Shown one piece after another: positions 11,101 through 19,041 of a stretch of 64,000 nt of DNA. The position numbers and the translations under genes are program-made. Position 1 is the first letter of the stretch. Every line of letters begins with the position of its first letter. The stretch lies in assembly GCA_963575745.1 (NCBI GenBank), contig CAUYUJ010000771.1, positions 1 to 64,000 on the forward strand. Reading direction: 5' to 3'. Source of the stretch: Prorocentrum cordatum. Taxonomy: Eukaryota; Sar; Dinophyceae; Prorocentrales; Prorocentraceae. A model generated the notes under the pieces. It worked only from the letters and a program-made list of their open reading frames with translations, had not been told where the DNA came from and did no database searches.

Positions 11101-12915
11101 GCGGAGGATGTTCTGAAGCTGCGGGTCCACGCGCGGCCCGGCGGGCCGATGATGTTGTCGGAAATGTACTCCGACTTTTGCGCGCCTGAACAAGTTGAGA
11201 AGAGCTGCCCAGCGTGTTGCCGCGCGGATGCCGACCGGGTTTGGCACGACCAGCAGACGCGACTCACGGGCGTGCCGCGCGTTTTGGTGGTTCAATTGAG
11301 GAGGGGCCATGAGGCGCGGCAGCCCGTGTGGGTCGAAGAGCAACTGAGGCTGCATGGGCTTCCCCAGATGCAGCTGGTTGGCGTTGTGTACCACAATGGG
11401 CAAACAGTGCATACCGGTCACTATACGACGTTGTGCCGCGTCCCTGACGGGGGCTACGTTTTGTTTGACGACGACAAGCCGCCGCGCAGGATGCGAGGCG
11501 AGCCGGCGCACGTGAAGCCGAAGGAGGCGTACATGGCGGTGTACTGTCGCATGGGGCGCAGTCAGGGGCAGAGCGCCGACGCGGGGGCACCAGGGGTTGG
11601 CGGGGCGCCAGATGAGCAGAGCGGTGGAGGGGGGGGCGGGGCAGGCATCGGGGGTGTGGGAGCTGGCGGGAGTGAGGTGACTGGCGTCGGTGGCGGTGGC
11701 GCCGGCGGCGCGAGCGCCTCGGGTCTCGGCGCGCGTTGCCGCGCTGCGGGGCGGCAGCCTGCAGAGGTCGCGGCGGAGAGCGAGGCGGGGTCGAGCGTGC
11801 GGGCGCCGGTGCCGGTCCGGGCGGGTGCCCCGCTTACGCCGGAGCGCGAAGGGGGCGATGGTGTCCTCAGCTCGCCGGCCACGGCCAGGCGCGTGCGGCG
11901 GAAGACTCCGGCTTCGCCGTCCGGGGAGATGCGCGGCGTCGATGCCGGCGGGGTCGCCGGGAGTGGCGCGGCGACGGCGAAGGGCGGGGTGCTCGGCGCC
12001 GCGCGTGCCGTGGGCGCGGCGGGCGGCCCGGGCGCGAGCGGCGGGGTCGCTGCGGGGTTGGGCTCTGTGCGCGGCGGAGGAGGGGGAGGGGGAGGAGGAG
12101 GGGGAGGTGCGGGACGAGGAGGGGGAGGTGTGCGAGGAGGTGGAGGAGGGGGTGGAGGGGGGTGGGCCGCGGGCTCGCCCGTCGGGGCTGCGCCGCATTC
12201 CGCAGCGAGGCGCGCGCGGAGGAAGAGGGCGGCGTCGCCGTCTGGCGCGGGCTGCGCCTCCGCTGGCGACGGAGTCGGTGGTCGCGCCGAGACGAGGCTG
12301 GGTGGCGGCGCCAATGGCGCGGTAGAGTCTGGGGACGTTGGCGGAGGGAACGATGGTGCCGCTGGGAGAGATGCGCGAGGTGGGGGCGGCCTTGCGAAGC
12401 TGCGTGCGGGCGGCAAAGGCCGCGGCAAAGCGGGGGGGCACGCGGCTGCGTCGGGCGACGCAGAGGTGGCTGTGGAGGAGCCGGGAGTCTGCGCGGGGAG
12501 AGGATTGCCGGGGGCGGCCAGGGCGTCCGCGCCAGGGGGGAGAAAGCCGGAGACTGTGCCAGAGGCAGTGGCTCCGCGCAGGTCTGCCCGGCTGGCGGCG
12601 CAATCTGCGCCTGGCGCGGTCGCGGGTGAGGGGGCGGGGGCGGGCGAGGGCGCGTTTGTTCGCGCGGGGGTGCTGCTGCGCCCGAAGCGCGTGGAGCGGG
12701 CGGAATCTTCGCGCGGAGGCGGCGCCGACCGAGTGGTGACAGGTTTCGGTTCAGAAAGGGTCGAGGACTTGGCTGCTTTCCAGCGCGGCCGCGCTCGGGC
12801 GGATGCGACGCGCGCGTCGCAGCGGGTGTCGGGGGGGACCCGGGGGTTGGCCGTGGACATGCAGGGGAATGAGCTGGATCGGTCGGCGGGGTCCGCCTGG
12901 CATTCGGGCCGATAG
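8089..12915 (+). CDS. EEP endonuclease plus USP-type protease protein of the Helitron
   Basis: A 1,608-residue frame. Residues 1-465 are not recognised. An endonuclease/exonuclease/phosphatase domain spans about 470-712: N474 in ATWNIAGG, E517 in LQECE, D625 and N627 in GDMNS, and D705-H706 in SDHFG. A ubiquitin-specific protease (C19) fold follows at about 845-1165: Cys box GHSCY (C853), two CxxC zinc-ribbon pairs, His box TGHYT (H1111), the following acidic D1127 in LFDDD, and a terminal AYMAVYCR strand. After that comes a Gly/Ala-rich tail with basic RRxRRK...SPSG repeats that could be nuclear localisation signals. The start at 8089 is the first ATG, but it overlaps the Rep-helicase frame, so this may be the C-terminal half of one protein joined by a frameshift or intron. 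Confidence 0.75.
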   Translation: MRTHWLWGEEGPPFASELDSAVAAEAGEDDVAARRLRAVAERLLDRRRVRFATREEKGAARDLLVDVGALAACASREDLRERLTAAAGRLTHESSGSGDREGFLRGVVDLIVERWEASGAWDERVFDSVAPSMGPLHMSAVKEAMGALVPPRLHKSLDKAAKRMKDAFGDVRGGCALRMDKWVVNVRAESALAEGRLEGQALEFFLKVARQLCAGLGLPTTVASAKVGRHVGAEETPEHFARIAHNWTSVWDANSVSDKQELLMVVAVDPLSGSGVAQDWMFVSVTSGRPGEALGRAESLAVRVHDRARREDVAGRIARNIDALLRPLGASAGRRPPAVEFGDAPRVRVPSQRIACALGLLLGRVGRLANAGVLDASAESFVPDVCRVLRGAFASFRAGVGARGARDVMELLLSEQECRDVLGAFGVVPRAGASAPSATGASLPRAAVPGEAAGEAGEEEGLEGASTLSFATWNIAGGHRSAVAPPSWSDRDQRAAVLGEVLRWRQARGVDVVALQECEGEEAYKELEAEFQLVGVAHAHESRGYVHLYVRRGLRAEGKALSGEDPCVLCRVEVPVGGGAGGAGWVNVAAVHLPAGAAWERRHAILRKITRTCAEGCDRLLIVGDMNSTDSQVQAAVEQLRLKDTWYEGRSWGCPGNKFYSGLGERGAVGQRRDRVMFGAELWAEVHLVGKGKVFFEGCEFHVSDHFGLFGYVRAHACFGSREHKMRALAQRCRLALQATRDRSHRLEGAEVQNRLQQGREAAALARQQAQDRNREAYLRTQQREAARRQRRREELVSAAFGPQSLFASERPAQPPPSPGEMDVPRVDGIRAASWDSVSSVPVRGMPRPGHSCYVVSVTQLMLRTPAVWEWLRWHAEGDCEERASGRCCVCGMWDTHNQLVSRRWQGGPVSVRRRTNVDSEDVFLGQPSEFDNEWQQHDVFAYWGKLMSAARRGEELAGRFASWDPESIRATNMRVTHVDRMFGFVMEKRQKCRQCGHLSVSYEAEDVLKLRVHARPGGPMMLSEMYSDFCAPEQVEKSCPACCRADADRVWHDQQTRLTGVPRVLVVQLRRGHEARQPVWVEEQLRLHGLPQMQLVGVVYHNGQTVHTGHYTTLCRVPDGGYVLFDDDKPPRRMRGEPAHVKPKEAYMAVYCRMGRSQGQSADAGAPGVGGAPDEQSGGGGGGAGIGGVGAGGSEVTGVGGGGAGGASASGLGARCRAAGRQPAEVAAESEAGSSVRAPVPVRAGAPLTPEREGGDGVLSSPATARRVRRKTPASPSGEMRGVDAGGVAGSGAATAKGGVLGAARAVGAAGGPGASGGVAAGLGSVRGGGGGGGGGGGGAGRGGGGVRGGGGGGGGGWAAGSPVGAAPHSAARRARRKRAASPSGAGCASAGDGVGGRAETRLGGGANGAVESGDVGGGNDGAAGRDARGGGGLAKLRAGGKGRGKAGGHAAASGDAEVAVEEPGVCAGRGLPGAARASAPGGRKPETVPEAVAPRRSARLAAQSAPGAVAGEGAGAGEGAFVRAGVLLRPKRVERAESSRGGGADRVVTGFGSERVEDLAAFQRGRARADATRASQRVSGGTRGLAVDMQGNELDRSAGSAWHSGR
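11590..12900 (+). repeat. Gly/Ala-rich low-complexity coding tail
   Basis: The last 430 or so codons of the EEP-USP frame are compositionally extreme. There is a GGA/GGG/GGC run near 12,070-12,170, and three spaced basic motifs of the form RRxRRK or RRSAR followed by SPSG-like or AAQ segments. No domain is recognisable. It could be a disordered nuclear tail. Because the opposite strand is also open here for long stretches, composition alone does not prove translation. Confidence 0.55.
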
Positions 12916-12966
12916 GACAGGGCTGGGCAAGGATTTTGGGTTTCGAAGAGGGAATGAAGGGGAGGA

Positions 12967-12996
12967 GTGTGTGTGTGTGTGTGTGTGCGTGCGTGC

Positions 12997-13049
<53 letters not shown>

Positions 13050-13160
13050 GTTGTGGTGTGTGCGTGGGTGGGGTGGAGGGGGGGGGGGGGATGGGATTGG
13101 ATGGGGGGTGGGGTGGGGGTTGGGGGGGGGGCGAGGGAGGGCGGGGGGGGGGGGGCTGAA
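12967..13160. repeat. TG microsatellite followed by poly-G stretch
   Basis: TG dinucleotides run from about 12,967 to 13,049 with a short TGCG interruption. A G-rich stretch with several runs of 8 or more G follows at 13,077-13,154. The region lies immediately 3' of the Helitron frames. No gene is visible. Confidence 0.9.
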
Positions 13161-13385
13161 TGAAGCAAGGCTGTGCTGCGAGTTGCGACGGACTGGAGCG
13201 GAGGGATGGCTGGCCCCGTAGTGCGGCGGTCCCTCCCCCCTCTGGAGCGCTGGCGCGGAGAGGGGGGTGCGTTGGTTGGAAGGGCTGGATCTCCGCGCTG
13301 CGGCGCCGATCGAGTGGTGCATGGCAGTAGTCAGCGCGGAGATGGGGAGGAATGCGCTGAATCCAGCGGCGTTGCCCGTGTAATG

Positions 13386-13388
13386 TGC

Positions 13389-13447
<59 letters not shown>

Positions 13448-13463
13448 TGTGCGTGTTTGTGTG

Positions 13464-13515
<52 letters not shown>

Positions 13516-13578
13516 TGCGTGTGCGTGTGTGTGCGTGCGTGTGTGTGTGTGTGTGTGTGCGTGTGTCTGTGCGTGTTT

Positions 13579-13609
<31 letters not shown>

Positions 13610-13663
13610 TGCGTGTGCGTGTGTGTGCGTGCGTGTGTGTGTGTGTGTGTGTGTGGGCGTGTG

Positions 13664-13704
<41 letters not shown>

Positions 13705-13705
13705 T
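13386..13705. repeat. Long TG/CA microsatellite
   Basis: An almost pure TG tract of about 320 bp with scattered CG, CT and GA variants. Cys/Val-rich frames through it are artefacts of the repeat. Alternating purine-pyrimidine DNA of this length can adopt Z-form, but nothing here shows that it does. Confidence 0.95.
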
Positions 13706-13960
13706 CACGGCGCTGGCGCCGCCTGCGCCCCCCTCCCCTCCTCCCCCCCCCGCCCTTTCCTCCGGCGCTCCGCGAGGGCGGAGTGGTTGGAGTGGAGGGA
13801 GGGCCGGCCCCGAAATGGGGCGGTGCCTCCCCCCTCCGGAGCGCCGGCAGGGAGGGCGGGGGGGGGGGGGGCGCGCGGAGGCGGCAGAGGGTCGCGGGGG
13901 TGGAGAGCGCTGACCAGCGTGGGGATCGGTTTGTAAGGGCGACGTCATCAGTGTGTCCGT
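13704..13960. repeat. GC-rich module copy 1 inside TG array
   Basis: A non-TG module of about 250 bp with CCGGCGCTCCG near 13,758 and its inverse CGGAGCGCCGG near 13,836, then a GAGAGCGCTGACCAG segment leading back into TG repeat. The same module recurs at 14,880 and 15,325, and a diverged copy without the first half lies at about 13,180-13,385. The shared order of parts shows that the TG tract and module were amplified together. Confidence 0.85.
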
Positions 13961-14144
13961 GTCCGTGGGTGTTGTGTGTGTCTGTGTGTGTCTGTGTGTG
14001 TTGTGCGTCTGGGAGGTGTGTGTGCTCGTGTGTGTGTGTGTGCGTGCCTGTGTCTGTCTTTGTCCGTGTGTGTATGTGTGTGTGTGTGTGTGCGTGCGTG
14101 TGTGTGTGTGTGTGTGTGTGTAAGTGTGTGTGTGTGTGTGCGTT

Positions 14145-14176
<32 letters not shown>

Positions 14177-14880
14177 CGCGTGCGTGTGTGTGTGTGTGTG
14201 TGCTCGTCTTTGTATGCGTTTATGTGCATGTGTGTGTGCGTGTGTGTATGCGTGCATGTGTGATTATGTGTGTGTGCGCGCGCGTGTGTGTGTGTGTCTG
14301 CGTGTGTATGTGTGCGTGTGTGCATGTGTGTGCGTGTGTGTGTCTGCGTGTGTGTGTGTGTGCTTGTGCGCGTCTGTGTGTGTGTGTGTGCGTGTGTGTT
14401 TATGTTTGCGTGTGTGTGGATGTGCGTCTGTGCTTGTTTACGTGTGCGTGTATGCGCATGTGCTTGCGCGTGTGTGTGTGTGTGTGTGTGTGTTCGGGTG
14501 CGTGTGCGTATGTGTGTGTGTGTGTGCGTGTGTGTGTGCGTGCGTGTGTGTGTGTGTGTGTGTGTGCGTGCGTGCGTGCGTGGGTGTGCGTGTGTATGTG
14601 TGCGTCTCTGTGCATGTGTGTGCGTGTGTGTGCGTGTGTGTGTGTGCGTGTGTGTATGTGTGTTTGTGCGCGTCTGTGTGTGTGTGTGTGTGTGCGGGTG
14701 TGTTTATGTTTGCGTGTATGTGCATGTGTGTGTGTGTGCGTGTTTACGTGTGCGTGTATGCGCATGTGCTTGCTTGCGTGTGTGTGTGTGTGTGTGTGTC
14801 GGTTGCGTGTGCGTGTGTGTGTGCGTGTGTGTGCGTGTGTGTGTGCGTGGGTGTGCGTGTGTGCGTGTGTGTGTGCGTGC
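13960..14880. repeat. Degenerate TG microsatellite
   Basis: About 920 bp of TG repeat interrupted by CG, TA and TT dinucleotides. It lies between GC-rich module copies 1 and 2. A longer-range unit is visible: segments with TTTATGTTTGCGTGTATGTG occur near 14,398 and 14,701, and ATGCGCATGTGCTTGC near 14,452 and 14,757, about 305 bp apart. No gene is seen. Confidence 0.9.
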
Positions 14881-15125
14881 GCGCACGGTGCTGGCGCCGC
14901 CTGCGCCCCCCTCCCCTCCTCCCCCTCCGCCCTTTCCTCCGGCGCTCCGCGAGGGCGGAGTGGGCGGAGTGGAGGGAGGGCCGGCCCCGACATGGGGCGG
15001 TGCCTCCCCCCTCCGGAGCGACGGCGGGAAGAGCGGGGGGGCGGGGCGCGCAGGGGCGGCAGGGGGGTCGCGGGGGCGGAGAGCGCTAACCAGTGTGGGG
15101 ATCGGTGTGTAAGTGCGACGTCGTC
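14880..15125. repeat. GC-rich module copy 2
   Basis: Closely similar to the module at 13,704. The same CT-rich stretch, CCGGCGCTCCG arm, GGCCGGCCCCGACATGGGG core and CTAACCAG end are present. The right arm here is CGGAGCGACGG, one mismatch from a perfect inverse. Confidence 0.85.
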
Positions 15126-15325
15126 AGTGTGTCCGTGTCTGTGGATTGCGGGTGTGTGTGTGTGTGTGTGTGCGTGTGTGTGTGTGTGTGTGCGTGTGCG
15201 TGTGCGTGTCTGGCAGGTGTGTGTGGGCGCGCGTGTGTGTGTGTGTGTGGCTGTGTCTGCGTTTGTCTGTTTGTGTGTGTGTGTGTGAGCGTGTGTGTGT
15301 GCGTTTGTGTGCGTGTGTGCGCGCG
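15125..15325. repeat. TG microsatellite segment
   Basis: TG repeats separating module copies 2 and 3. They include a TCTGGCAGG segment that also occurs at 15,621, again pointing to unit-wise amplification. Confidence 0.85.
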
Positions 15326-15600
15326 CGGTGCTGGCGCCGCCCGCGCCCCCCCCCCCCCTCCCCCCCCTCCCCATCCTCCCTCCCCCCCGGCGCTCCGCGA
15401 GGGCGGAGTGGTTGGAGTGGAGGGAGGGCCGGCCCCGACATGGGGCGGTGCCTCCCCCCTCCGGAGCGCCGGCGGGAAGGGGGGGGGCGGGGTGCGCGGG
15501 GGCGCGAGGATTTCGCGGGGGATTGAGAGCGCTGAGCAGCGGGGGGATGGGTTTGTGAGTGCGAAGGCGTCGGTCCGTCTGTATCTGTAGATGTTTGCGT
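15325..15600. repeat. GC-rich module copy 3
   Basis: Third copy of the GC-rich module, with a long poly-C/CT run at 15,349-15,390, both inverted arms (GGCGCTCCGCG and CGGAGCGCCGG) and a GAGAGCGCTGAGCAG end. Confidence 0.85.
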
Positions 15601-15745
15601 TTGTGTGTGTGTGTGTGTGTGTCTGGCAGGCATGTGTGTGTGTGTGTGCGTGTGTGTGTGTGTGTGGCCGCGTCTGTGTGTATGTGTGTGTGTGCGTGTG
15701 CGTGTGGGTGTGTCTGTGTCTGTGTCTGTGTTAGTGTCTGTATGC

Positions 15746-15776
<31 letters not shown>

Positions 15777-15950
15777 TGCTTGTTTTTTTTTTGGTGTGTG
15801 TGTGTGTTTGAGTGCGTGTGTGTGCGTGTGTGTGTGCGTGTGTGTGTGTGTGTGTGCGCGTGCGTGTGTGTGCATGTGTGTGCGTGAGGGGTGCCGGTGC
15901 GTGAGTGAGCGCGCGTGGTTGTGAGTGCGTGCGCGCGTGAGATTGTATTT
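15600..15950. repeat. TG/CG microsatellite
   Basis: The final TG tract, with a CGCGCG run near 15,745 and a poly-T run at 15,783-15,791. From about 15,950 to 16,110 the sequence is non-repetitive and I see no feature in it. Confidence 0.85.
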
Positions 15951-16109
15951 ATTCGCGTGCGCGCGTATGTGCGTGCGCGCGCTCGTGCCCGGTGCGTTGC
16001 CGCGCCTGCTGACGTCGATCCTATTTTCGCATGCTTGTCCATCTGTACATGTCTACATACAGGTGCGCTGCCACGGAAGCATCGCTCTCGCGCGCTGGAA
16101 GACGCCTTG

Positions 16110-17140
16110 AAACTCATACATGTATGTGTTCATTCTATTATTGGAAATAAATTCACCGTGTGCATTCCAGAGATATGCATGGACTTATGACACGTGGCTA
16201 GGAGCTCTACGAGCTCTGGATGTTACTAACATGGAGGAGGCGTGGGGGTACTGTTACTTTAAACATGCACAACCTGCGGGATATGCTAGGGAGGAGGAGG
16301 AGAGGGAGAAGACGGAGGAGCAGCAAAGGAAGGAGGACGAGAAGATGGAGAAACGACTTGCGTACATTAATGAACATGCATCGGAGTGGAATGCGGAGCC
16401 TCGGGACTCGATACCGATGGAATTGATTGGGGACTCCGCCACAGGGGTGAATTGGATTAACGGTCTCTGGGCAACATCCAATATTATCTACAAGCACATT
16501 CTTGGCGACATTCAAAATAGGCTGGAGCATATCTCTGTGTTGTATGGTATGAGGCCTCCGAGTTGGGGCCACAATATGTTCAAGTGGATCTATCGAGAAG
16601 GAAACGAAAGAGCTGACAGGCTGACATGGTTGGCCAGAACCAAAAATAGTTACGTTACGTTCCATACCTCACTTATTGAACATGCGAGTAAAACAAAACT
16701 AGACGGCCTCCGTGGATTCTTCGACGGAGGTCGCTCTGTGGAGGGATGTGCTGCAGGATGGTGTATAGATTTGTGTGTACACGGGACGTGGCAGTTGGTG
16801 GCGGAGGAAGCTGTCTCGCTTGATGCCTCTGCTTCTGTCATGTTTTGTGAGATGATTGCAGCACAACGGCTCTGTATGGCCGTGGAGCACATTTTGGGTA
16901 GCATCTTTCATCCAAGCAGCTGACTCACTTCATCTTGCTTGGAGCTCTCCAACACCTTTACATTTTCACATGTTGTATTGCATCCTTTTCCTTGTTCCTG
17001 CATCCTATTCCGTTGCCTATGCCTCAGTGGCTCGGCAGTGTGATGATAAGAGTTGCCCTCTCCAGCTACCCTGTGCTCCGTTTGGGAGTCTTAGGGCTCA
17101 GCTGTCACAGCTGTCCGCGCCCTGACTCAAACTCAAAAAA
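16110..17140 (+). mobile_element. 5'-truncated LINE fragment (RNase H-like end)
   Basis: Contains only the 3' part of a LINE: the RNase H-like domain, about 215 bp of 3' untranslated DNA and a short A-rich end (ACTCAAAAAA). That end joins directly to CCAGGTTGACGG, which is the loop of the A/B hairpin. The left boundary is not defined. The protein is clearly related to the LINE ends at 21,216 and 33,080 but diverged, so it is a different LINE subfamily. Confidence 0.7.
16120..16923 (+). CDS. RNase H-like domain of LINE, permuted motif order
   Basis: A 267-residue frame. After a Glu/Lys-rich coiled segment (about residues 55-85) come the RNase H-type motifs: D105 in GDS, D166 in NERAD, D202 in FFDGG with a following glycine-rich strand, and E244 in the last helix. 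The order is that of a circularly permuted RNase H: motifs 3 and 4 come before 1 and 2. No reverse transcriptase lies upstream. The ATG at 16,120 may lie in flanking sequence, so the start is arbitrary. The frame is intact, but the copy is 5'-truncated and unlikely to move on its own. Confidence 0.65.
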   Translation: MYVFILLLEINSPCAFQRYAWTYDTWLGALRALDVTNMEEAWGYCYFKHAQPAGYAREEEEREKTEEQQRKEDEKMEKRLAYINEHASEWNAEPRDSIPMELIGDSATGVNWINGLWATSNIIYKHILGDIQNRLEHISVLYGMRPPSWGHNMFKWIYREGNERADRLTWLARTKNSYVTFHTSLIEHASKTKLDGLRGFFDGGRSVEGCAAGWCIDLCVHGTWQLVAEEAVSLDASASVMFCEMIAAQRLCMAVEHILGSIFHPSS

Positions 17141-17220
17141 CCAGGTTGACGGTTTACCGCCGGCGCCCAGTCCCGGATAGCTCCTTAGAGAGCTAAGGGT
17201 TTCACAGAAGAAGCCAGAGG
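17141..17220. repeat. Right half of A/B hairpin and D-repeat fragment
   Basis: CCAGGTTGACGG followed by TTTACCGCCGG and CGCCCAGT is the right half of the 3' hairpin of an A/B element whose left half is missing. It was probably displaced or deleted when the LINE inserted. A D-type fragment (CCCGGATAGCTCC...) follows, running up to the next B element. Confidence 0.75.
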
Positions 17221-18283
17221 TAACTCGTAGAGCTTCCCTTAGCTAGTTATAGCTGGAAGCTAAGAGTAATTCCGGCGCGCCCCACAGCTAGTTGGCTCGA
17301 AAAATCTCGACGGAACTTTTGGTGACTTTTGCTCGGTTGAAAATTTTGTTCTCGAAATTTGACCATTCGTTAGAGCTCTAGTATTTTTTCCCGTGATATT
17401 CGATCTTATTCCCGCTCGCCATCTTGATCTCAGCTCGATCGGGTAACTTTGAAGGCCAAAAAGCACGGTGGCGGGAACGGCCGTTTCGAGTCATCTTGAT
17501 ACGCGCTGTCGGTTTTTCGAACATAACTCGAGCTCTAGGGCAGCTACAGAGCTGGTAAGCACAGCTAATGCATGCAGAATGATCAGGCGCGTTCGCCTGT
17601 TGAACCCAGAGGCCTGAACTCGGTCTGCTAGCCGAGCTAGGTCCGCAAACCTATTCGTATTATTCGAGTCAACTTGAACGCGTTGTCGGTATTTTCAACT
17701 TAACTCGAGCTGTAGGGCAGCTACAGTGCTGGTGGGCACACCCATCGCATGCAGAATCATCTGGCGCGCTCGCCTGTTGAATCCATAGGTCTGAACTCGG
17801 TCTGCAAGCCGAGCTAGGTCCGCAAACCTATTCGTATTATTCGAGTCAACTTGATACGCGTTGTCGGTATTTTCTACTTAACTCGAGCTGCAGGCCAGCT
17901 ACAGTGCTGGTGAGCACACCTATCACACTCAGAATAATCAGGCGCGTTCGCCTGTTGAATCCAGAGCTCTGAACTCGGTCTGCTGCGCGATCCAGACTCA
18001 CGAAACTGTTCGTATTCTTCCAGTCATCTTGACAGCTACTGTCGCCGTTCTGCACCTAACTCGGGCTGCAGGGGGGCTGCAGGGCGGTTAATCACATGAA
18101 TCGATTCGGAGACATGAAACGCGTCTGTCTGTCGCATTCAGAGGTCCGAACTCGGTCTGATACTTGAGTTGGGCTGAAAAATTATTCGTTCTCTGCAATT
18201 TTTTTTGACATTATGTGTTGTCAGGAAGCTCTACGAGTCCCCCGGCGGTAACAAAGGTTGACGGTTTACCGCCGGCGCCCAGT
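17221..18283 (+). mobile_element. B-type non-autonomous element, intact ends
   Basis: Left end TAACTCGTAGAGCTTCC. The inverse GGAAGCTCTACGAGT is at 18,224-18,238, followed by hairpin arms CCGGCGGTAA (18,242-18,251) and TTACCGCCGG (18,266-18,275) and the end CGCCCAGT. The interior holds tandem units of about 178 bp, each with GAGTCATCTTGA and AGGCG-CGTT-CGCCT segments. It has no coding capacity. The structure resembles Helentron-derived non-autonomous elements. Confidence 0.75.
18224..18283 (+). other. Prototype 3' hairpin of B elements
   Basis: The stem CCGGCGGTAA/TTACCGCCGG is perfect over 10 bp with a 14-nt loop, 8 nt before the element end. The same hairpin, intact or degenerate, recurs about 30 times to 51,640. 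In A elements the inner pairs are GTGA/TCAC instead of GTAA/TTAC, a compensatory change that keeps the pairing. Confidence 0.85.
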
Positions 18284-18620
18284 GGTTGGTGAGGGGGACA
18301 CGCCCACTTGTAAGCGTCCAAAACCCGGATAGCGAAGCGAAGCGCGGAACGCCGCACGGGGACCTCTGCCAGGCCGCCTGAAACGATGCGCGGGACCCTG
18401 GAAACCTCGCAGGAGACGCATGCAGGGGCGCCGTTTACGATGCGTGCCCTGCAAAGCGCGCAAGGAAGATCTGCCTGGGAGCCTGGAAGAACTGCCGAAG
18501 CTCTCCCGAAGCTCTGCCGAAGCGCTTCGCGCATGAAGCCACGCATATGGGGAAACGCTAGGAAGCCACGCTCCCGGACACGCTGCGAACTCAGGCGAGT
18601 TGCTCCGGCAAGCGTGGACG
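18284..18620 (-). repeat. D repeat, inverted copy
   Basis: A GC-rich repeat that reads on the minus strand as the D family, ending in GGGTTTTGGACGC. It is the reverse complement of most of 23,600-23,930. Together with the plus-strand D sequence that follows at 18,600-18,953, it makes a back-to-back pair. Confidence 0.7.
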
Positions 18621-18953
18621 GGCGAGCGTGGGCGTGTCCTCCTCACCACCACAGCGGGCTTCTACTCTCAAACCTTCAGCGCTCCAAGCTACCCGGGAAC
18701 TTCTGCCGGTCTACGATCCTCGCAGCGAGTTGCCGGAGGTTGCAGCGGTCTGGGAGCGTGGCTTTCTAGCGTTTCCCACTACGCCTGGCTCAAGGGTGCG
18801 CGAAGCGCTTCGGCAGAGCTTCCAGAGCTTCGCCAGTGCCCGCAGGCTCCTAGGCGGAGCTGTCGTGGTAGGTTTCACAGAGGTCTGCGCGTCGTAACAA
18901 ATGCCCTTCCCGGATAGCCCTTTTGTTGGGCTACATAGGGTTGTACCTCGTAG
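18600..18953 (+). repeat. D repeat, left part, interrupted by the A1 nest
   Basis: GC-rich D sequence in plus orientation, ending ...CATAGGGTTG at 18,953. Its continuation TTAGAGGAGAAGCCGGCG starts at 23,546-23,547, on the far side of the A1 nest. Other D copies (48,147, 49,869) show the uninterrupted GGGTTGTTAGAT order, which proves the insertion. Confidence 0.75.
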
Positions 18954-19041
18954 AGCTCTTCGGCAAGATGAGCTAAGAGGAATTCGGGCGCGGAGTAACT
19001 CGTAGAGCTTCCCTTAGCTAGTTATAGCTGGAAGCTTAGAG

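Larger units (their letters stand above)
1..12918 (+). mobile_element. Helitron/Helentron-like transposon, left end outside window
   Basis: The block has three overlapping long plus-strand frames that together encode the Helitron set: a Cys-rich N-terminal region, a Rep (HUH nuclease) domain, a superfamily 1 helicase, an EEP endonuclease and a cysteine protease. A Rep-Hel protein moves DNA by rolling-circle transposition, and an added EEP endonuclease is typical of the Helentron (Helitron2) branch. GC content is far higher than in the LINEs further right. The left terminus lies outside the window. The right terminus was not identified: the last stop is at 12,913-12,915 and TG microsatellite begins about 50 bp later. 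I saw no copy of the A/B-type hairpin near the 3' side. Confidence 0.8.

Noticed and set aside
10198-13322. Long minus-strand frames opposite EEP-USP and its Gly-rich tail
   Set aside because: Pro/Ser/Arg-rich translation of GC-rich antisense DNA with no domain.
13393-15924. Frames coding for Cys-Val or His-Thr runs
   Set aside because: They are translations of TG/CA dinucleotide repeats.
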